This document shows, piece after piece, positions 14,324 to 21,894 of a stretch of 34,451 nucleotides of DNA; the stretch's first letter is position 1, and each line of letters begins with the position of its first letter. The notes beneath the pieces were generated by a model. The model did no database searches, was not told the origin of the DNA, and worked only from the letters and a program-made list of their open reading frames with translations. The stretch covers positions 279-34,729 of the forward strand of contig DOWS01000026.1 of NCBI GenBank assembly GCA_003519445.1. The letters run 5' to 3'. The stretch comes from Candidatus Daviesbacteria bacterium (GTDB lineage Bacteria > Patescibacteriota > Microgenomatia > Daviesbacterales > UBA10151). The translations under genes and the position numbers were made by a program.

Positions 14324-15945
14324 GATTTTATCTTAAACCATTTGGCGAAATTTGTAAAGTCCCAAGTATTAACTATGTCTTTATCTTCTCCCCATCCGCG
14401 GCGGGCAACAGAAACCCCAAACCTCATATTATCCATTTGAGAAAGTTCATGAGCATCAGTATTAATTACAAATTTCACTCCATACTCCAAGGCACTTCTG
14501 ACCAAATCATCCCGCAAATCCAGCCTGTTGGGATAACCGTTAATTTCCAAAAGTTTTTGATTTTTAACGCAATATTTAAAAATTTCTTCCCAGTCGGCTT
14601 CTGACGAGTCTCTTTCATTAAGAAGCCTATTAGTTGGATGGGAAACAATATCTACATGGGGATTTTGTAAAGCCAGCATTAATCTTTTAGTAATATCGTT
14701 TCTGTGCCCTGAATGAATTCCGGCAATGCAATAATCCAAAGTTTCCAAAGCCTCATCAGGAACAGATAGATCACCATTACCTAAAATATCTATTTCGAGT
14801 CCATTTAGTACTCGAATACTTTTTGTGTTCATACTTTGAATAACTTTTGCTCTCTTCTGAACCCAACTTATTATTTCTTCTTTGCTAACAGAAGTAAAAC
14901 CGGGCGGATGATCAGATATACCCACATATTCATATCCCAAATCAATTGCTTTTTTTACTATTTCTTCTATAGAATCAGCTCCCGGACCATGTGATGGACT
15001 TTTGATAGGGTAATTTGAGTGTAAATGTAAATCTCCACGAATATCACCAATTTCTACTAATTTCGGCAGCTTGTGATTTAAAGAAGCTTCTATTTCTCCG
15101 GTATCTTCCCTAATTTCCGATGCCGGAATATCCATGTTTAATAATTTATAAAATTCCTCTTCTGTTTTCGTCTTAGTGTGTTCACTTAATGTTAATCCAT
15201 TTGCTTGAGCTAGTGTCCGAAGCTTAATATTATGTGCTTTAGAACCTGTAAAATGCTGCAAAAGCGCTCCGTAGCTTTCAGGTTGACCTACAAGAATATC
15301 AACCTGTAATCCACTTTGCAAAATAATCGTGGCTCTGGTGTCCCCTTTTTCTATTATTCTATCAATTCCGGGCATTTGACAAAAATAATCAACCACTTTT
15401 TGCGGATTTTTGCTTGATGCGGAAAAATCCAAATCCCCTATTGTGGCTACCATCCGGCGAAGCGATCCTAAAGAGTGAACTTCCAGAACATCTTTACTTT
15501 TCTTAAGATAATCCAGTATTCTTTGGGCTTGGGCAAAAGCATACGGTAAAAGCATTCTATCACCCTTTATAATTTTACTTTTTAAATCACCGAGGCTTAT
15601 TACTCCTGATTTAACTAATTTTTGGGCAGTTTTAGGACCTACTCCAGGAACATCCAATAATTCAAAAAATATAGATTTCAAACCTTTTTTAACATCATTA
15701 AAATGTTTAACACGGCCGGTTTTAAAAAGCTCATCTAAATATCCTTGCATTTTCTGTCCTAATCCCGGGATTTCATCTAATTTTCCCTCTTCCCATAAAT
15801 CCTTTATTTCAGATGTGGAGTGCTCTATATTATCTGCAGCATTTTCATAAGCTCTTATCTCAAACACGTTTCCCGTTTTTTTGATAATATATGCTGCCGC
15901 CACATCTCTTAAGATTTTGGCAATTTGTTGATTAGAAGCCTGCAT
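14320..15945 (-). CDS. polX: DNA polymerase X family protein with PHP domain
   Basis: 541 residues, normal for bacterial PolX. The N-terminal 8-kDa region is followed by helix-hairpin-helix DVPGVGPKTAQKLVKSG (about residues 93-109). The nucleotidyltransferase core begins LGSLRRMVATIGDLDF, with the D-x-D metal site, and continues to VDILVGQPESYGALLQHFTGS. The C-terminal PHP domain (from about residue 305) starts GDLHLHSNY and includes YVGISDHPPGF and VSHPTNR. This combination gives gap-filling polymerase plus 3'-5' exonuclease activity in base excision repair. It leads the unit polX, 82-aa protein, lemA, 90-aa protein. The ATG follows a -10 box by six bases. Confidence 0.95.
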   Translation of the reverse strand: MQASNQQIAKILRDVAAAYIIKKTGNVFEIRAYENAADNIEHSTSEIKDLWEEGKLDEIPGLGQKMQGYLDELFKTGRVKHFNDVKKGLKSIFFELLDVPGVGPKTAQKLVKSGVISLGDLKSKIIKGDRMLLPYAFAQAQRILDYLKKSKDVLEVHSLGSLRRMVATIGDLDFSASSKNPQKVVDYFCQMPGIDRIIEKGDTRATIILQSGLQVDILVGQPESYGALLQHFTGSKAHNIKLRTLAQANGLTLSEHTKTKTEEEFYKLLNMDIPASEIREDTGEIEASLNHKLPKLVEIGDIRGDLHLHSNYPIKSPSHGPGADSIEEIVKKAIDLGYEYVGISDHPPGFTSVSKEEIISWVQKRAKVIQSMNTKSIRVLNGLEIDILGNGDLSVPDEALETLDYCIAGIHSGHRNDITKRLMLALQNPHVDIVSHPTNRLLNERDSSEADWEEIFKYCVKNQKLLEINGYPNRLDLRDDLVRSALEYGVKFVINTDAHELSQMDNMRFGVSVARRGWGEDKDIVNTWDFTNFAKWFKIKS

Positions 15946-15951
15946 AATGAT

Positions 15952-15957
15952 AATATA
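15952..15957 (-). promoter_or_regulatory. polX promoter -10 box (leaderless)
   Basis: On the minus strand TATATT (15952-15957), then six bases, then the polX ATG at 15945. The likely -35 position falls against the tRNA-Asp gene, and no good hexamer is visible. Confidence 0.45.
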
Positions 15958-15973
15958 TCACAAAGCAGGATAT

Positions 15974-16046
15974 GGGCTCGAAGTGTAACGGTCTGCACGA
16001 CTCCTTGTCAAGGAGTAGGCAGCGGGTTCAACTCCCGTCGAGCCCG
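15974..16046 (+). tRNA. tRNA-Asp (GTC)
   Basis: The 73-base sequence folds into a full cloverleaf. The acceptor stem GGGCTCG/CGAGCCC has discriminator G, as expected for Asp. The anticodon stem ACTCC/GGAGT encloses loop TTGTCAA with anticodon GTC, and the T-arm is GCGGG-TTCAACT-CCCGT. CCA is not encoded. It diverges from polX and is followed by the repeat island. Confidence 0.95.
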
Positions 16047-16057
16047 CATTTGTAATG

Positions 16058-16101
16058 CGAAATCTCAATTGACACACTTTTAAGAAATCTCAACTGTCAC
16101 A
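16058..16101 (-). repeat. Tandem pair of 19-base terminal-repeat-like units (left)
   Basis: Units at 16058-16076 and 16083-16101 repeat with a 25-base period (core gaaatctcaa-y-tg-w-caca) and differ at two core positions. Read on the minus strand they start TGTG-w-CA and match the pair at 16229-16273, so the two pairs form inverted flanks. Confidence 0.7.
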
Positions 16102-16140
16102 GAAGAAACTACATGATTTACTTTTGTAAACATTTTAAAC

Positions 16141-16222
16141 GTCATTGCGAGCGACTGAAAGGAGCGTGGCAATCTTCCCATTCCGTTGAAGATTGCTTCG
16201 TCGCTACGCTCCTCGCAATGAC
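16141..16222. repeat. 82-bp palindromic repeat (GTCATTGCGAG family)
   Basis: Perfect 11-base ends gtcattgcgag (16141-16151) and ctcgcaatgac (16212-16222) enclose further imperfect pairing, including caatctt with aagattg. It resembles the widespread GTCATTGCGAG-type interspersed palindromes of many bacterial genomes. The sequence would fold into a long hairpin. Confidence 0.85.
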
Positions 16223-16228
16223 AAGTAA

Positions 16229-16273
16229 TGTGACAATTCAGACTTCGTTTATATGTGACATCTTAGACTTCGC
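16229..16273 (+). repeat. Tandem pair of 19-base terminal-repeat-like units (right)
   Basis: Units starting at 16229 and 16254 (tgtgaca-N4-agacttcg) repeat with the same 25-base period as the left pair, but in opposite orientation. Together the four units bracket the central palindrome. Confidence 0.7.
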
Positions 16274-16294
16274 TTAACAGCATTTTGGCCTCTT

Positions 16295-16318
16295 GACCCA
16301 TTCGACAAGCTCAGGGTC
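16295..16318. repeat. Intergenic copy of the ttcgacaagctcaggg element
   Basis: Core ttcgacaagctcaggg at 16301-16316, bracketed by gaccc (16295-16299) and gggtc (16314-16318). It is the same core as the element read as protein inside gatB. Confidence 0.75.
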
Positions 16319-16321
16319 TGC

Positions 16322-16345
16322 GCCCCTAAATTTAGGGGCTTGACA
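16322..16345 (+). promoter_or_regulatory. Perfect 18-bp palindrome abutting a TTGACA box
   Basis: gcccctaaatttaggggc (16322-16339) is a perfect palindrome with no loop, directly followed by TTGACA (16340-16345). The best -10 at 17 bases is a weak TAAAAA. It could be an operator over the -35 box of the LysM gene; as a terminator it lacks a T-tract. Confidence 0.4.
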
Positions 16346-16405
16346 ATCTATCCATAATGGTTTAAAAATCAGATTAGAAATCTGCTCATACTGCCCCATA
16401 AACAA

Positions 16406-17008
16406 ATGGCTAAAAAAGCTCAAGAAATAAAAGTTGATCAAGACAACGGATCATACTGGAATAAAATAAACGAAGAAACTCAATCAAAACAGTCAAAACT
16501 TAGCATGGTGTTGGGAGCTTTAATTATCCTGGTGGCAGGTGTTTTGGTTTTTAATTATTTTAATAAAAGCAAACAGGATTTAGGCCCGGCTCAACAAACA
16601 ACTCAAGAAGAACAGACAGATGTTTCTGTTGAAAATCTTCCCGGCAATTATACTGTTAAAGAAAGGGACACTCTGTTTTTAATTGCTGAAAAATATTATC
16701 AGGATGGATATAAATATAGCGAATTAGTCAAAGAAAATAATTTAACCAATGAAAATACCATAGAAGTTGGACAAGTCCTGCAAATTCCAAAGCTAGGGGA
16801 AGAGCCGGCTATTGGCGGAGGAAATACCACTATCTGGGGTTCCAAAATTGAAGGCGACAGTTATACTGTGGCAGAAGGAGACTGGCTCTCTACTATTGCA
16901 GCTAGAGCTTATGGAGATATCATGGCTTATGTAAAGCTTGCAGAAGCTAATAATATTTCAAATCCAGACCTAATAGAGCCCGGCCAGGTCCTCAAAATCC
17001 CGCGCTAA
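16406..17008 (+). CDS. Membrane-anchored protein with two LysM domains
   Basis: 200 residues. A short cytoplasmic tail is followed by one transmembrane segment (about 32-52, LSMVLGALIILVAGVLVFNYF) in type II orientation, and a Gln/Glu-rich linker. LysM 1 (about 82-130) has NYTVKERDTLFLIAEKYY and GQVLQIPK; LysM 2 (about 151-199) has SYTVAEGDWLSTIAARAYG and GQVLKIPR. LysM modules bind peptidoglycan or similar GlcNAc polymers, so the protein probably tethers membrane to wall. No catalytic domain is present. No Shine-Dalgarno is visible before the ATG. It is followed at 30 bases by the GT-C/TPR gene. Confidence 0.92.
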   Translation: MAKKAQEIKVDQDNGSYWNKINEETQSKQSKLSMVLGALIILVAGVLVFNYFNKSKQDLGPAQQTTQEEQTDVSVENLPGNYTVKERDTLFLIAEKYYQDGYKYSELVKENNLTNENTIEVGQVLQIPKLGEEPAIGGGNTTIWGSKIEGDSYTVAEGDWLSTIAARAYGDIMAYVKLAEANNISNPDLIEPGQVLKIPR

Positions 17009-17022
17009 AACTTTCCGGCTTA

Positions 17023-17031
17023 TGCTATCAT
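17023..17031 (+). promoter_or_regulatory. Extended -10 promoter of the GT-C/TPR gene (leaderless)
   Basis: TGC-TATCAT forms an extended -10 box with TATCAT at 17026-17031; six bases later is the ATG at 17038. Confidence 0.5.
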
Positions 17032-17037
17032 AAAAGC

Positions 17038-18840
17038 ATGCCTCTTACTCATATTCAAAAAAATTACATCAGGAAAAATATCAGAAAAGAGGATGTTTCT
17101 CTGATTGCTCAAAAAATAAATGCCTCCAAGGAAGATATTTTTGATTATTTAAAAAAACGCTGGGGAGAAGAAAAGTTGCAAAATTTTATCAACAAATCTA
17201 TTATTTCTCAACAAGCTCCTTCTGAAAAAAAGTCTCACGATTGGTTCAAAAATCACCAGATCCCCATACTGATTTTAATTTTCCTCATCCTGGCAACTTA
17301 TGCCAATTCGCTGACAAATGAATTTGTGTCTGATGACATAGCGGAAATAGCTAAAAATCCTGATGTGGGACGGTTCAGCTACATCTTTACCCACCCGTTT
17401 GGATTTATCAGACTAATCCTCAATTGGATGGCATATCAAATAGGGGGTCTCACACCTATCTTTTTCAGGCTGATAAACATTTTCTTTCACTCCGGAAATG
17501 TAATTTTGATTTATATTTTGTTTAATTTGCTATATTCCTCAAGAAAATTAGGGTTTATTGTGGCTGCTATTTTCGCAGTTCACCCGGCTATTTCCGAAGC
17601 CGTAGTCTGGATTTCCGGCGGCACCTACCCCCAGTACGGTTTCTTCTTTTTGTCATCTTTTATATTTTATATTCTTTCAGAAAAAAAGAAACTTTTCTAT
17701 CTTCTATCTTCTATCTTCTATTCTTTTACCCTCATGTCCCATCCTGTGATGCCTCTTGCTTTATTTTTGGTCTTTCCTCTTTATGAATTTGTTTTTGGGG
17801 ATTTACGGAAAAACTGGCTAAAAGTTGCGCCCTATCTTTTGCTTTCCATAGCTTATGTATTTATTAACCTGGGAGCATTACCGGAGCGGGAAACCACTTT
17901 GCAATCCGTCCATTATCAGGAAAGAGGTTTTGATAATATTTTTCTTTTGGTTCCAGTAGCCCTATCCTCCTATTTTGAGTTGATTTTTTATCCCGCGGTT
18001 TTAACCCTTTATCACTCGGAACTTGTATTCGGGATATTTCAGTTTGGCATATTGGGGTTTATTATTGCGGTTTTCACAGCTGCAGTTTTATTTTTCAAAA
18101 AAAACAAATCAATTCTCTTTTGGCTCTTATTTTCCCTTCTGGCGCTTTCTCCTACCCTGACTCCTTTCAGATTAAACTGGATTGTAGCTGAAAGATACCT
18201 TTATTTGCCTTCCCTGGGAATTTTTGCTCTTGTAGGCATTGGCCTTCTCAAATTCAAAAAATATAAAGGGATTATTATTTTCTTGTTTGCGCTGATCCTA
18301 GTCGCCTTATCCGCTAGGACAATCTTGCGGAACAGTGACTGGAAAAATGAAGACAACCTCTGGATTGCCACAGGCAAAACCTCGCCGTCTTCACCCAATA
18401 ACCATAATAATCTTGGGGATGTTTACGGCCGCCAGGGAGATAAACAAAAAGCGCTGCAAGAGTTTCAAACAGCTATTGCCTTAAAACCCAATTACGGCGA
18501 CGCTTATCATAATCTGGCCAATACCCAGAGAGAATTAAATCAGTTAGACAAAGCTTTGGAGAGTTACCAAAAAGCCCTGGAGTTTAACCCTAATCTCTGG
18601 CAATCTCATCAAAATATAGCAGCTATCTATTTCCAATCAAAACAATATGGTTTAGCAATGGAAAGTATTCAAAAAGCCCTAGTCATAAATCCTAAAAATC
18701 TTAATTTACAGGTTAATTTGGGCGTTATTTATTTGAGTCTGGGACAAAAAGAAAAAGCCAAAGAAATTTTTTCTGCAATTTTAAGTATAGATCCCCAGAA
18801 CCAAATAGCTAGACAGGGCCTACTTGAGGCAAACAAATAG
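17038..18840 (+). CDS. GT-C-like membrane protein with C-terminal TPR repeats
   Basis: 600 residues. Residues 1-70 are soluble and basic. Residues 75-430 contain about ten hydrophobic segments; the first is followed by an extracytoplasmic loop NSLTNEFVSDDIAEIAKNP with an acidic D99-D100 pair, the pattern of lipid-linked-sugar-dependent GT-C glycosyltransferases such as the O-mannosyltransferase/TMTC group. Residues about 455-595 hold four TPR units (NNLGDVYGRQGDKQKALQEF, NLANTQRELNQLDKALESY, NIAAIYFQSKQYGLAMESI, NLGVIYLSLGQKEKAKEIF). It likely transfers sugar to proteins or surface polymer outside the membrane. A tandem repeat (tcttctatcttctat, about 17698-17722) codes for part of FYLLSSIFYS. 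The stop abuts tRNA-Thr. Confidence 0.8.
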   Translation: MPLTHIQKNYIRKNIRKEDVSLIAQKINASKEDIFDYLKKRWGEEKLQNFINKSIISQQAPSEKKSHDWFKNHQIPILILIFLILATYANSLTNEFVSDDIAEIAKNPDVGRFSYIFTHPFGFIRLILNWMAYQIGGLTPIFFRLINIFFHSGNVILIYILFNLLYSSRKLGFIVAAIFAVHPAISEAVVWISGGTYPQYGFFFLSSFIFYILSEKKKLFYLLSSIFYSFTLMSHPVMPLALFLVFPLYEFVFGDLRKNWLKVAPYLLLSIAYVFINLGALPERETTLQSVHYQERGFDNIFLLVPVALSSYFELIFYPAVLTLYHSELVFGIFQFGILGFIIAVFTAAVLFFKKNKSILFWLLFSLLALSPTLTPFRLNWIVAERYLYLPSLGIFALVGIGLLKFKKYKGIIIFLFALILVALSARTILRNSDWKNEDNLWIATGKTSPSSPNNHNNLGDVYGRQGDKQKALQEFQTAIALKPNYGDAYHNLANTQRELNQLDKALESYQKALEFNPNLWQSHQNIAAIYFQSKQYGLAMESIQKALVINPKNLNLQVNLGVIYLSLGQKEKAKEIFSAILSIDPQNQIARQGLLEANK

Positions 18841-18912
18841 AGCCGGTGGACGGGATCGAACCGTCGCTCCCCACTTTACGAAAGTGGTGCTTTACCACTA
18901 AGCTACACCGGC
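18841..18912 (-). tRNA. tRNA-Thr (CGT)
   Basis: 72 bases on the minus strand: acceptor GCCGGTG/CACCGGC, anticodon stem CCACT/AGTGG with loop TTCGTAA (anticodon CGT) and T-arm GACGG-TTCGATC-CCGTC. CCA is not encoded. It lies head-to-tail behind tRNA-Gly and directly abuts the stop codon of the convergent GT-C/TPR gene. Confidence 0.94.
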
Positions 18913-18936
18913 ACTTCATTCTTCAGTGTAAACTGG

Positions 18937-19007
18937 AGCGGGATACCAGAATCGGACTGGCGGCTCTACCTTGGGAAGGTAGCGTATTACCACTATACAA
19001 ATCCCGC
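18937..19007 (-). tRNA. tRNA-Gly (CCC) with atypical T-loop
   Basis: 71 bases on the minus strand: acceptor GCGGGAT/ATCCCGC, anticodon stem CTACC/GGTAG with loop TTCCCAA (anticodon CCC). The T-arm is GCCAG-TCCGATT-CTGGT, so the T-loop starts TCC instead of the near-universal TTC (position 55 is C). CCA is not encoded. It is probably co-transcribed with tRNA-Thr, 24 bases downstream. Confidence 0.92.
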
Positions 19008-19022
19008 ATGTTGGAATTATAT

Positions 19023-19028
19023 TATAAT
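19023..19028 (+). promoter_or_regulatory. -10 box of the Ig-like protein gene
   Basis: A perfect TATAAT at 19023-19028, ten bases before the ATG at 19039, predicts a leader of about four bases. The same AT-rich stretch reads as TATAAT on the minus strand and may also serve the divergent tRNA-Gly. Confidence 0.5.
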
Positions 19029-19038
19029 AAAAGTACTT

Positions 19039-19752
19039 ATGCGATACCGATACCGCGCAGCCAGGAAAGCTGCCAAGAAAAGCAAATATAATTTTCTTGC
19101 CACCATCATTATCATTACCTTTTTGCTTTTTGCCACCGTCAATTGGATCCTTCCTAATCTGATTCAAGGACTGGGGTTTATTAGGGGATTCTTTAATACA
19201 CAAACTCCCAAAAAAATAACCACACAACAATCCTCCACCCTAGCCCCTCCTGTTTTAAATATACCTTACGAAGCTACCAACTCCGGAAAAATCATGGTCA
19301 AAGGTTATGGAACTCCCAAAACCAAAGTCCTAATCTTTGTTGATGAAAGCCGGGCAGGTGAAACAGAAAGTTTAGAGGATGGCTACTTTGAAGTTAAAGA
19401 TATTTCTTTAAATTTAGGGAGCAATTCTATTTTTGGAAAAACCCAGGGGGGAAACACGGATAGTCTGCCTTCCAAAATCATCAAAGTTTTTTTTGACAGC
19501 GAAAAACCAACTTTAGATATTTACGAACCCGGCGATAATACAGAAGTTCATGGCGATAAAAAGGTTAAGGTTTCCGGCAAAACAGAAAGCGGAGTAAAAG
19601 TATTTGTTAACAACCGAAGAGTAATTTCCAACTCCGATGGTACTTTTTCCCTGGATTATCCATTAAACGAAGGTGATAATACTTTAATCATCAGAGCCGA
19701 AGATATTGCCCAAAACCTGATGGAAATTCAAAGAAGAGTGATATTTAAATGA
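19039..19752 (+). CDS. Membrane-anchored protein with Ig-like domains
   Basis: 237 residues. A very basic N-terminus (MRYRYRAARKAAKKSK) precedes one transmembrane segment (about 19-41), so the rest is probably outside the cell. Two beta-rich Ig-like domains follow: residues about 70-155 (PPVLNIPYEATNSGKIMVKGYG...) and 160-237 (KPTLDIYEPGDNTEVHGDKKVKVSGKTE...DGTFSLDYPLNEGDNTLIIRAEDIAQN), the second like glucodextranase domain B repeats. No catalytic motif is visible. The stop overlaps the ATG of the O-antigen-ligase-like gene (ATGA), which suggests a shared role in surface glycan assembly or attachment. Confidence 0.8.
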   Translation: MRYRYRAARKAAKKSKYNFLATIIIITFLLFATVNWILPNLIQGLGFIRGFFNTQTPKKITTQQSSTLAPPVLNIPYEATNSGKIMVKGYGTPKTKVLIFVDESRAGETESLEDGYFEVKDISLNLGSNSIFGKTQGGNTDSLPSKIIKVFFDSEKPTLDIYEPGDNTEVHGDKKVKVSGKTESGVKVFVNNRRVISNSDGTFSLDYPLNEGDNTLIIRAEDIAQNLMEIQRRVIFK

Positions 19753-20834
19753 GTATTATTGCCTGGATTTTAACACTTTCTATTGTAGCCGGTCAGCTCA
19801 TCCGCCTGCCCTTTGGCCCGGGATCAATGAATCTTTTGGATCTTTTCATCATCGGCTTTGTCATCTTTCATCTGTTAAAATTTAGATTTAAGCTCAAAAA
19901 GCCACCTGTTTTCATTAAAGTCGCAATTTTTTTTGTACTAATTGCTATGCTTTCTCTGATATTTTCCCCCTTGGAATTAACTTTGCCCCAAATACTCATC
20001 AGTTTCTCTTACACTTTAAGATTTTTGTTTTATATTGTGTTTGCCTGGATCATTTCTCCAAACTTGCATGCTTTAAAACTGGCCGGAGTTTCTCTGGCTA
20101 TTTTGGGTTTACTGCAACTGATTTTTTTCCCTGATTTAAGTTTTCTCTCTATTTTAGGTTGGGATCCTCATTATTTCCGGATAGTTTCCACTTTTCTGGA
20201 CCCAAATTTTACCGGAGCATTTTTTGTCTTAACGCTAATTCTAATAAGAAAGAATTATGCTGTATTTGCGCTGGTATATCTGGCTCTGCTTCTGACTTTT
20301 TCCAGGTCAAGCTATGGCATGTTTTTTATTAGCTTTTCCACTTTGGCATATTATTTAAAATCCTTAAAGCTCCAACTGCTAACTCTTGTTCTTTTCGCAG
20401 GACTCATTCTTGGTTATTTTCTTTACAGTCGGTTTATTTCTTTACCCAAAAATATAGACAGGACTGCTTCGGCCTCTTTTAGAATAAATACCTGGACAGA
20501 GGGCTGGCAACTTTTTGAAAAACATCCTTTTTTAGGGGTAGGTTTTAATGCCTATCGCTATGCCATCAGAGAATACGACCTGACAGATGAACAATTTTCA
20601 AAAAGCCACGGATCCGGAAGCAACGATTCTTCGCTGCTTTCTGTTTTAGCCACTACCGGCCTAGTCGGAATTTTAAGCTATTTTCTCTTTTTAAATTCAA
20701 TAAGAAGAAATCTTATGCCTGCTGTGTTAGGCCTTTTGTTCCACAGTTTCTTTTCCAACAGTTTGTTTTTTCCGCCCATCCTGCTTTGGCTTATTCTTGC
20801 AGCAGCTGCTGATAAAGCCGGTTCAGGTTCTTAG
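19749..20834 (+). CDS. O-antigen ligase/polymerase-like membrane protein (Wzy/WaaL family)
   Basis: 361 residues with about ten hydrophobic segments. The signature for the family is the periplasmic loop after RINTWTEGWQLFEKHPFLGVGFNAYRY, followed by a Ser/Asn-rich segment (KSHGSGSNDSSLLSVLATTGLVG). Members polymerise O-units or ligate glycan to an acceptor. No Gram-negative LPS is expected in this lineage, so a cell-surface polysaccharide or glycoprotein is the likely product. Translation is coupled to the Ig-like gene by a four-base overlap. Its last 44 bases overlap the convergent GT4 gene. Confidence 0.83.
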   Translation: MSIIAWILTLSIVAGQLIRLPFGPGSMNLLDLFIIGFVIFHLLKFRFKLKKPPVFIKVAIFFVLIAMLSLIFSPLELTLPQILISFSYTLRFLFYIVFAWIISPNLHALKLAGVSLAILGLLQLIFFPDLSFLSILGWDPHYFRIVSTFLDPNFTGAFFVLTLILIRKNYAVFALVYLALLLTFSRSSYGMFFISFSTLAYYLKSLKLQLLTLVLFAGLILGYFLYSRFISLPKNIDRTASASFRINTWTEGWQLFEKHPFLGVGFNAYRYAIREYDLTDEQFSKSHGSGSNDSSLLSVLATTGLVGILSYFLFLNSIRRNLMPAVLGLLFHSFFSNSLFFPPILLWLILAAAADKAGSGS

Positions 20835-21894
20835 CCGACTTTTGCCAGGAAAATTTTTTGGCCTGCCGCAGTCCCTTGACAATCATTTTTTTTCTCAAAT
20901 CTTTATCATTAAAGACGGAAATTAAAGCTTTTTTTAAACTGTCTTTATTATTGGGGTCAATATAAAGCGGCGCTTCTCCGCCCACCTCGGGCAGAGAAGA
21001 GGTATTAGAACAAATAACAGGAACTCCGCTTGTCATAGCCTCAAGTACCGGAATACCAAAACCCTCATAAAAAGAAGGGTAAACTAAAGCTAACGCTCCG
21101 GATAGAAGTTTAGGCAAATCAGTATCCTTTACAAAACCAATAATTTCAATTTTATCCCGATATTTTTTGGCAAAATCAAAAATTTCCTCGCTTCCCCATC
21201 CTGCCCCACCTGCCAAAACCAATTTATTTTTGAGGCCACTTTCTAAAAAAGCTTCAATCAACATACGGATATTTTTCCGGGGTTCTATCGTAGCCATCGA
21301 TAGAAAATATCCTTTCTTGCTCCTATTCGCAACTCCTGAAAATTGTTCCGATACTCCGGGATATATAACTTCCACCTTTTTATTTGGAGCAAATTGCAGA
21401 AAATCTTTTTTGGAATACTCTGAAATAGTAATTACCAGGTCTGCGTTTTCTTTAATTCTTTTTAATCTTACGCTATCAAGCTGAATAGTTTTTTCTTGAT
21501 GCCACTCCGGATGCAGTATTGGAGTCATGTCAAAAACAGTTGCCACTTTTTTGCCTTGTTTTTGAAACGGTAAATACCAGTTGAAATTGTGAAATATATC
21601 AACAGGGCCGACTAATTTTTCAATTGCCGGCCAGTTTAATGCTTGCCAGAGTAAAAATGTTGTTCTAAATGCTCTTGCAGGAATGGTATAGATAGCTAAT
21701 CTAGCATTCGAATACTTTTTATACTCAATATTTTTTAAATAATTCCTTGTTTCAAAAGTGGATATCCCAAATAAGACAAACCGATCCTGTTTGTTTATTT
21801 CCAGTAAGACCTTGATCAGTTCAAAAGTATAAACTCCAATGCCTGTTTTTTGTTTGTCATTTAAAGGAGAAATATCTATGCCTATTGTTTTCAT
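20791..21894 (-). CDS. GT4-family glycosyltransferase
   Basis: 367 residues with the GT-B fold. The N-terminal domain begins MKTIGIDISPLNDKQKTGIGVYTFEL and contains VFDMTPILHPEWHQ. The C-terminal domain has SMATIEPRKNIRMLIEAF, KLVLAGGAGWG, and the donor-binding E-x7-E region FYEGFGIPVLEAMTSGVPVICSNTSSLPEV. It resembles mannosyl/glucosyl transferases that use nucleotide sugars at the inner membrane face. The start overlaps the flippase stop (ATGA), so the two are co-translated; the 3' end overlaps the O-antigen-ligase-like gene by 44 bases. Confidence 0.93.
   Translation of the reverse strand: MKTIGIDISPLNDKQKTGIGVYTFELIKVLLEINKQDRFVLFGISTFETRNYLKNIEYKKYSNARLAIYTIPARAFRTTFLLWQALNWPAIEKLVGPVDIFHNFNWYLPFQKQGKKVATVFDMTPILHPEWHQEKTIQLDSVRLKRIKENADLVITISEYSKKDFLQFAPNKKVEVIYPGVSEQFSGVANRSKKGYFLSMATIEPRKNIRMLIEAFLESGLKNKLVLAGGAGWGSEEIFDFAKKYRDKIEIIGFVKDTDLPKLLSGALALVYPSFYEGFGIPVLEAMTSGVPVICSNTSSLPEVGGEAPLYIDPNNKDSLKKALISVFNDKDLRKKMIVKGLRQAKKFSWQKSAKNLNRLYQQLLQE

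Larger units (their letters stand above)
16047..16405. other. Gene-free region with nested repeats between tRNA-Asp and the LysM gene
   Basis: No open reading frame of note is visible. From left to right the region holds two copies of a 19-base repeat in one orientation, an 82-base palindrome with GTCATTGCGAG ends, two copies of the same 19-base repeat in the opposite orientation, a copy of the ttcgacaagctcaggg element, a perfect 18-base palindrome, a TTGACA box and a small inverted repeat (16370-16384) before the LysM gene. Confidence 0.8.

Noticed and set aside
16058..16273. CRISPR array
   Set aside because: The repeat units occur only twice per side, in opposite orientations, with six-base gaps; there are no spacer-sized intervals and no cas genes.
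18846..19091. 81-residue plus-strand frame over the two tRNAs
   Set aside because: It is an open frame across the antisense of tRNA-Thr and tRNA-Gly, not a gene.
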